Shown: positions 63,735 through 64,000 of the stretch, piece after piece | How the letters are laid out: the number at the start of each line of letters is the position of its first letter | How positions within the stretch are numbered: the first letter of the stretch is position 1 | From: Timema cristinae | Taxonomy: Eukaryota; Arthropoda; Insecta; Phasmatodea; Timematidae | Direction of reading: 5' to 3' | Length of the DNA: 64,000 bases | NCBI GenBank assembly: GCA_039000515.1 | Contig: JBCFYV010002255.1 | Coordinates: forward strand, 47,216,812-47,280,811 | The notes under the pieces: model-generated | The model's database searches: none | What the model was told of the DNA's origin: nothing | The model's input: the letters and a program-made list of their open reading frames with translations, nothing else | Position numbers and translations under genes: made by a program

Positions 63735-64000
63735 GCAAGTCACACCTCTCACAGATCATAATACCGTTTCATAACCAAAACAATGCTACCAACTACACCG
63801 CTGTAATCTCCTACAGAGACATAGCACAACCTTGTCTAACACCCTGTTCAATGTCAATCTCCATCATTACTTCCAACATACGCCACCATGAATCCCCACC
63901 ATGCTCTCTCAGAATAAACTTTTTTCATTACTGCCATAAATTATTAAATCACTTGTTGCATTTCAAAATAATATCTGGCCCATTCAACCTCTTTCTGGCA
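63735..64000 (-). pseudogene. LINE reverse-transcriptase fragment, cut by window edge
   Basis: The minus strand reads EVMMEIDIEQGVRQGCAMS, the RT palm entry motif (usually GVRQGC.MSP), then GDYSGVVGSIVLVMKRYY. The latter matches 50340-50412, so both are the same LINE family. Confidence 0.7.

Overview
The window looks like euchromatic or intergenic DNA of an animal, most likely an insect. It is AT-rich, and its one recognisable host gene is an intron-containing Rab8 GTPase with an arthropod-type tail (the PPKGGHQLK stretch followed by a CSLL prenylation end). Everything else that can be named is transposable-element (TE) debris, tandem repeats or unassigned AT-rich sequence. No bacterial genes, operons, CRISPR arrays or intact viral genes were seen.

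Rab8 lies on the minus strand over 35.5 kb (11668-47193). Its five coding exons join in frame to 208 residues with consistent GT/AG splice sites. Introns are about 13.5 kb, 78 bp, 4.2 kb and 17.1 kb, and they hold most of the repeats in the left two thirds of the window.

Region by region: 1-11.6 kb has LINE and mariner-like fragments, tRNA-derived SINEs and a 75-bp minisatellite. 11.7-28.9 kb (Rab8 intron 4) has tRNA-like SINEs, a decayed hAT (14.5-17.6 kb), a 24-copy 66-bp minisatellite, LINE pieces, a second hAT with 8-bp target duplications (21.7-24.3 kb) that split an older SINE, and a third hAT relic. 29-33.2 kb (intron 3) has a mariner-like transposase broken by a GC-rich insert, with its C-terminal codons amplified into a 55-bp minisatellite. 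33.5-47.1 kb (intron 1) has nested SINEs, two copies of one MITE (the first split by a hAT-like element), a Harbinger relic and a 31-bp minisatellite. Upstream of the Rab8 start codon lie a decayed Tc1 element and a tower of insertions on a Ty3/gypsy relic (about 50.5-63.6 kb). Into that relic went a copia element with both LTRs, a Harbinger-type inverted cluster and a 1.6-kb segment of unclear origin. LINE fragments sit at both flanks.

No new multi-gene system was found. The observations most worth checking are the minisatellite born from transposase codons, the inverted Harbinger arrangement, the GC-rich palindrome plus splice donor at 51.6-51.8 kb (a possible Rab8 leader exon in a puzzling place), and the NKCE form of the Rab8 G4 motif.
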